Below, piece by piece: positions 62,035 to 64,000 of a DNA stretch of 64,000 bases. Each line of letters starts with the position of its first letter. Positions within the stretch are counted from its first letter, which is position 1. A program made the position numbers and the translations under genes. The stretch spans positions 1-64,000 of the forward strand of contig CAUUHV010000004.1 in the NCBI GenBank assembly GCA_963545085.1, given 5' to 3'. This DNA is from Catonella sp963545085. Its GTDB lineage: Bacteria; Bacillota; Clostridia; Lachnospirales; Lachnospiraceae. The notes beneath the pieces were generated by a model, which saw nothing but the letters and a program-made list of their open reading frames with translations, had not been told where the DNA came from and did not search any database.

Positions 62035-63012
62035 ATGAGTACATTAAAAGATATTGCCGAGCGTGCCGGAGTATCCAGTATTACAGTATCCAGAGCTATC
62101 AATAATCCTGAACTGGTAAAAGAGAAAACTCGTGACAAAGTTAATTTAGCCATGGCTGAGCTGAAATATATTCCTAATGCCGCCGCGAAGAGTCTGGCGG
62201 CAAACAGGGCGGGAATAATTGATGTTTTTATTCCGCACGATATTGATTTAAGCAATCCCTTTGTTATGCACTTTATAGCGGGTATAAGTAATGTGTTGAG
62301 CAGACGGATGTATCCGTTTCTTATATTACGAGATATGAAACATGAACATTTATGTGACGGATATATAGTGACAGGATTGATGAGGGATGAGATAAATAAA
62401 TTTTATGAATACGCAAGAGAGCGTTCAAGACCTGTTGTTTTGTTCGGACATACGAAATTAAGTAAAGTCAGTTGTATAGATGTGGACAATGTGCTCGGAG
62501 CGGAGATAATAACCGAGCATTTAATTAAAAACGGGCACAGTAAAATTGCTATGGTTAATGTTAATGAAAACAAAGATTATGCAACGGACCGTTATACAGG
62601 CTATTGTAACGCACTCAAAAAAAATAATATTGAAATCCGTGAAAATATATACTTTGAAACAAATAATAACGTGCAGGGGGGAAGAGAGGCGGCGATTTCA
62701 ATATTGAAGAAAAACAGCTGTACAGCCGTATTCTGTGCTACGGATACAATCGCAATCGGGGTTTGTCAAGCTATAACGGAAAAGGGATTAAAAGTGCCGA
62801 CGGATATTTCTGTTGCGGGGTTTGACGGCTTGGGTCACAACCTGCTTGCGACAGTTCCCATAACAACAGTAGGACAGCCTGTATATAAAATCGGTGAAAT
62901 GTTGGCTGAACAATTATTAGCTGAAATTGATAAGAAGGCGGAGCGTATTTGCAGGTTTATAGTTCCTGATTTTATTGACGGCAAATCGGTTTCAAGACTG
63001 AATCATAAATGA
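62035..63012 (+). CDS. LacI family transcriptional regulator
   Basis: The 325-residue protein has an N-terminal LacI helix-turn-helix (STLKDIAERAGVSSITVSRAINN, residues 2-24), the hinge (YIPNAAAKSLA) and a periplasmic-binding-type effector domain (GIIDVFIPHDIDLSNPFVMHF, FCATDTIAIGVCQAITEKG, VPTDISVAGFDG). It belongs to sugar repressors. The perfect palindrome 17 bases upstream is its likely own operator. The sugar-binding lipoprotein gene 49 bases downstream is its likely target. The effector sugar is unknown. Confidence 0.93.
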   Translation: MSTLKDIAERAGVSSITVSRAINNPELVKEKTRDKVNLAMAELKYIPNAAAKSLAANRAGIIDVFIPHDIDLSNPFVMHFIAGISNVLSRRMYPFLILRDMKHEHLCDGYIVTGLMRDEINKFYEYARERSRPVVLFGHTKLSKVSCIDVDNVLGAEIITEHLIKNGHSKIAMVNVNENKDYATDRYTGYCNALKKNNIEIRENIYFETNNNVQGGREAAISILKKNSCTAVFCATDTIAIGVCQAITEKGLKVPTDISVAGFDGLGHNLLATVPITTVGQPVYKIGEMLAEQLLAEIDKKAERICRFIVPDFIDGKSVSRLNHK

Positions 63013-63061
63013 CATACACGTTAGGTGTATGTGTAAATAAAAACAATGAAGGAGGTAAAAC

Positions 63062-64000
63062 ATGAAAAAAATTGCGGCAATAGCAATGACGGCAATGATG
63101 GCATCTTTACTTGTAGCTTGCGGGAAGGGAGACTTAGAGAAATCGGCTAAGAGTAGTGAGGGTATGCGGACTTCATCCGGTACGACTACATCTAAAACTG
63201 CAGCTTCCACATCAGGCGCTCTGAGCGGTACAATAGAAGTATGGTCGTCAGGTGAGGAGCTCGGAAGGTTTGTTGAAGGCTTTAATAAAGAATATCCGGA
63301 TATAAACGTAAATATAACTGTAGTACCTAATGCCGATTTTCTTACAAAGCTTACACCTACTCTCGCAAGCGGCAAAGATACGCCTGATATTTTTACAGGT
63401 GAATCGGATTATGTCAAGTATCTTGTTGATTCGGGATATTGGGATGATCTGAGTAAGGCGCCTTATAATGTCGGAGAGTATAAAGGGGACATGTGGGACT
63501 ATGTTGTTAATGTAGGAACCGACATGTCAGGAGTGATCAGGGCATTAAGTTGGCAGTCTTCTCCCGGTTCCGTTATTTATCGACGTGATATAGCCAAAGA
63601 AGTCCTTGGAGTATCCGAACCGGAAGAAATATCCAAACTTCTTGACAGTAACAGCGCCATGCTTGATGTGGCGGCAAAATTAAAGAAAAAAAATATTAAA
63701 ATGTTTGCCAGTTGGCAAGATATCATGAATATGCAGTTTTCAAATCGAGCCGAACCGTGGGTTGTAGACGGAGAGCTTATTATTGATGAATCTATGCTTG
63801 AATTTATGGATATGGCAAAGACAATTTCTGAAAAAGGATATGATTTAAATGTTGATCCTTGGGCTCCGGAGTGGAGCGCGGCGGTAGAGAGTGATGATAC
63901 ATTCTGCTACGTATTGCCTACATGGGGATATCAGTTTGTCGTTAAACCTGCAGCGGACAAAACAAAAGGAAAATGGGGACTTTGCAGCGGACCTGTCCCT
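63062..64000 (+). CDS. Sugar-binding lipoprotein, partial at the window edge
   Basis: The frame is open from ATG 63062 (after GAAGGAGGTAAAAC) to the window end, 313 codons, so the gene is cut. It has a signal peptide with lipobox LVAC (Cys20), a Ser/Thr-rich linker and the start of a type-1 sugar-binding fold (GTIEVWSSGEELGRFVEGFN, DIFTGESDYVKYLVDSGYW). A Cys-Gly pair and the linker match the lipoproteins at 40536 and 56856. It follows the LacI gene by 49 bases; permease genes are expected beyond the edge. Confidence 0.93.
   Translation, partial: MKKIAAIAMTAMMASLLVACGKGDLEKSAKSSEGMRTSSGTTTSKTAASTSGALSGTIEVWSSGEELGRFVEGFNKEYPDINVNITVVPNADFLTKLTPTLASGKDTPDIFTGESDYVKYLVDSGYWDDLSKAPYNVGEYKGDMWDYVVNVGTDMSGVIRALSWQSSPGSVIYRRDIAKEVLGVSEPEEISKLLDSNSAMLDVAAKLKKKNIKMFASWQDIMNMQFSNRAEPWVVDGELIIDESMLEFMDMAKTISEKGYDLNVDPWAPEWSAAVESDDTFCYVLPTWGYQFVVKPAADKTKGKWGLCSGPVP

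Noticed and set aside
1..64000. CRISPR arrays, prophage genes and rRNA genes
   Set aside because: I saw no regularly spaced direct repeats, no phage structural or integrase genes and no rRNA sequence in the window.

Overview
The window is one contiguous piece of a low-to-mid GC Bacillota chromosome. The class Clostridia is well supported and the family Lachnospiraceae is likely. The case rests on the rpsF-ssb-rpsR operon, a large clade-II type single-chain PurL, pyruvate:ferredoxin oxidoreductase, ATP-type PEP carboxykinase, a Na+-pumping decarboxylase beta subunit with a tiny OadG-related partner, a DUF4250 protein, lipoprotein-dependent CUT1 sugar transporters with YesMN regulators, and an EF-G-like GTPase fused to a YacP/Rae1-type NYN nuclease. 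No oxygen-respiration genes are visible and the central carbon genes fit an anaerobic fermenter.

Layout. 0-24 kb is mostly housekeeping on the minus strand: rpsF-ssb-rpsR, pckA, oadB with its small subunit, purL, degV-malQ-DUF4250-GNAT-traX-ABC-F, nifJ, and a stomatin/NfeD pair. tRNA-Thr(CGT), tRNA-Trp(CCA), a hypothetical with a FliM-like N-terminus and an esterase lie on the plus strand. 24-34 kb is an accessory mosaic. It holds a glycan-degradation operon (heparinase II/III, DUF2264, flavodoxin), three small orphan genes that look like immunity genes, a sugar-binding lipoprotein that has lost its signal peptide, a GC-rich repeat, a ROK kinase, a transposase remnant and a 143-bp MITE with intact target-site duplications. 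34-40 kb carries uvrB-uvrA and lrgAB. 40-50 kb has a solute-binding lipoprotein paired with a membrane-bound LuxR-type regulator, two decayed genes, a three-gene cluster resembling Bacillus subtilis YdjI/YdjG/YdjH, and the GTPase-NYN fusion. 50-64 kb has a HEAT-like protein, a divergent YesMN two-component system, an LplBC-type sugar ABC operon with a GH78 alpha-L-rhamnosidase, cysK, and a LacI repressor with the start of a further sugar-binding lipoprotein that runs off the window.

How the genes work together. Two plant- or host-glycan acquisition modules can be read. In the 51-61 kb module the YesMN pair probably senses an extracellular sugar and induces the transporter and the intracellular rhamnosidase. 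No ATPase is encoded there, so a shared MsmX-type ATPase elsewhere is expected. The 25-29 kb module should cleave acidic or deacylated oligosaccharides inside the cell.

The most interesting items are the ribosome-type GTPase/NYN fusion, the 143-bp MITE family (two copies with 10-bp and 8-bp duplications), an unassigned nested RNA structure upstream of uvrB, the membrane LuxR/lipoprotein pair, and the many short decayed gene ends between operons. All calls come from reading the sequence. No database search was run.
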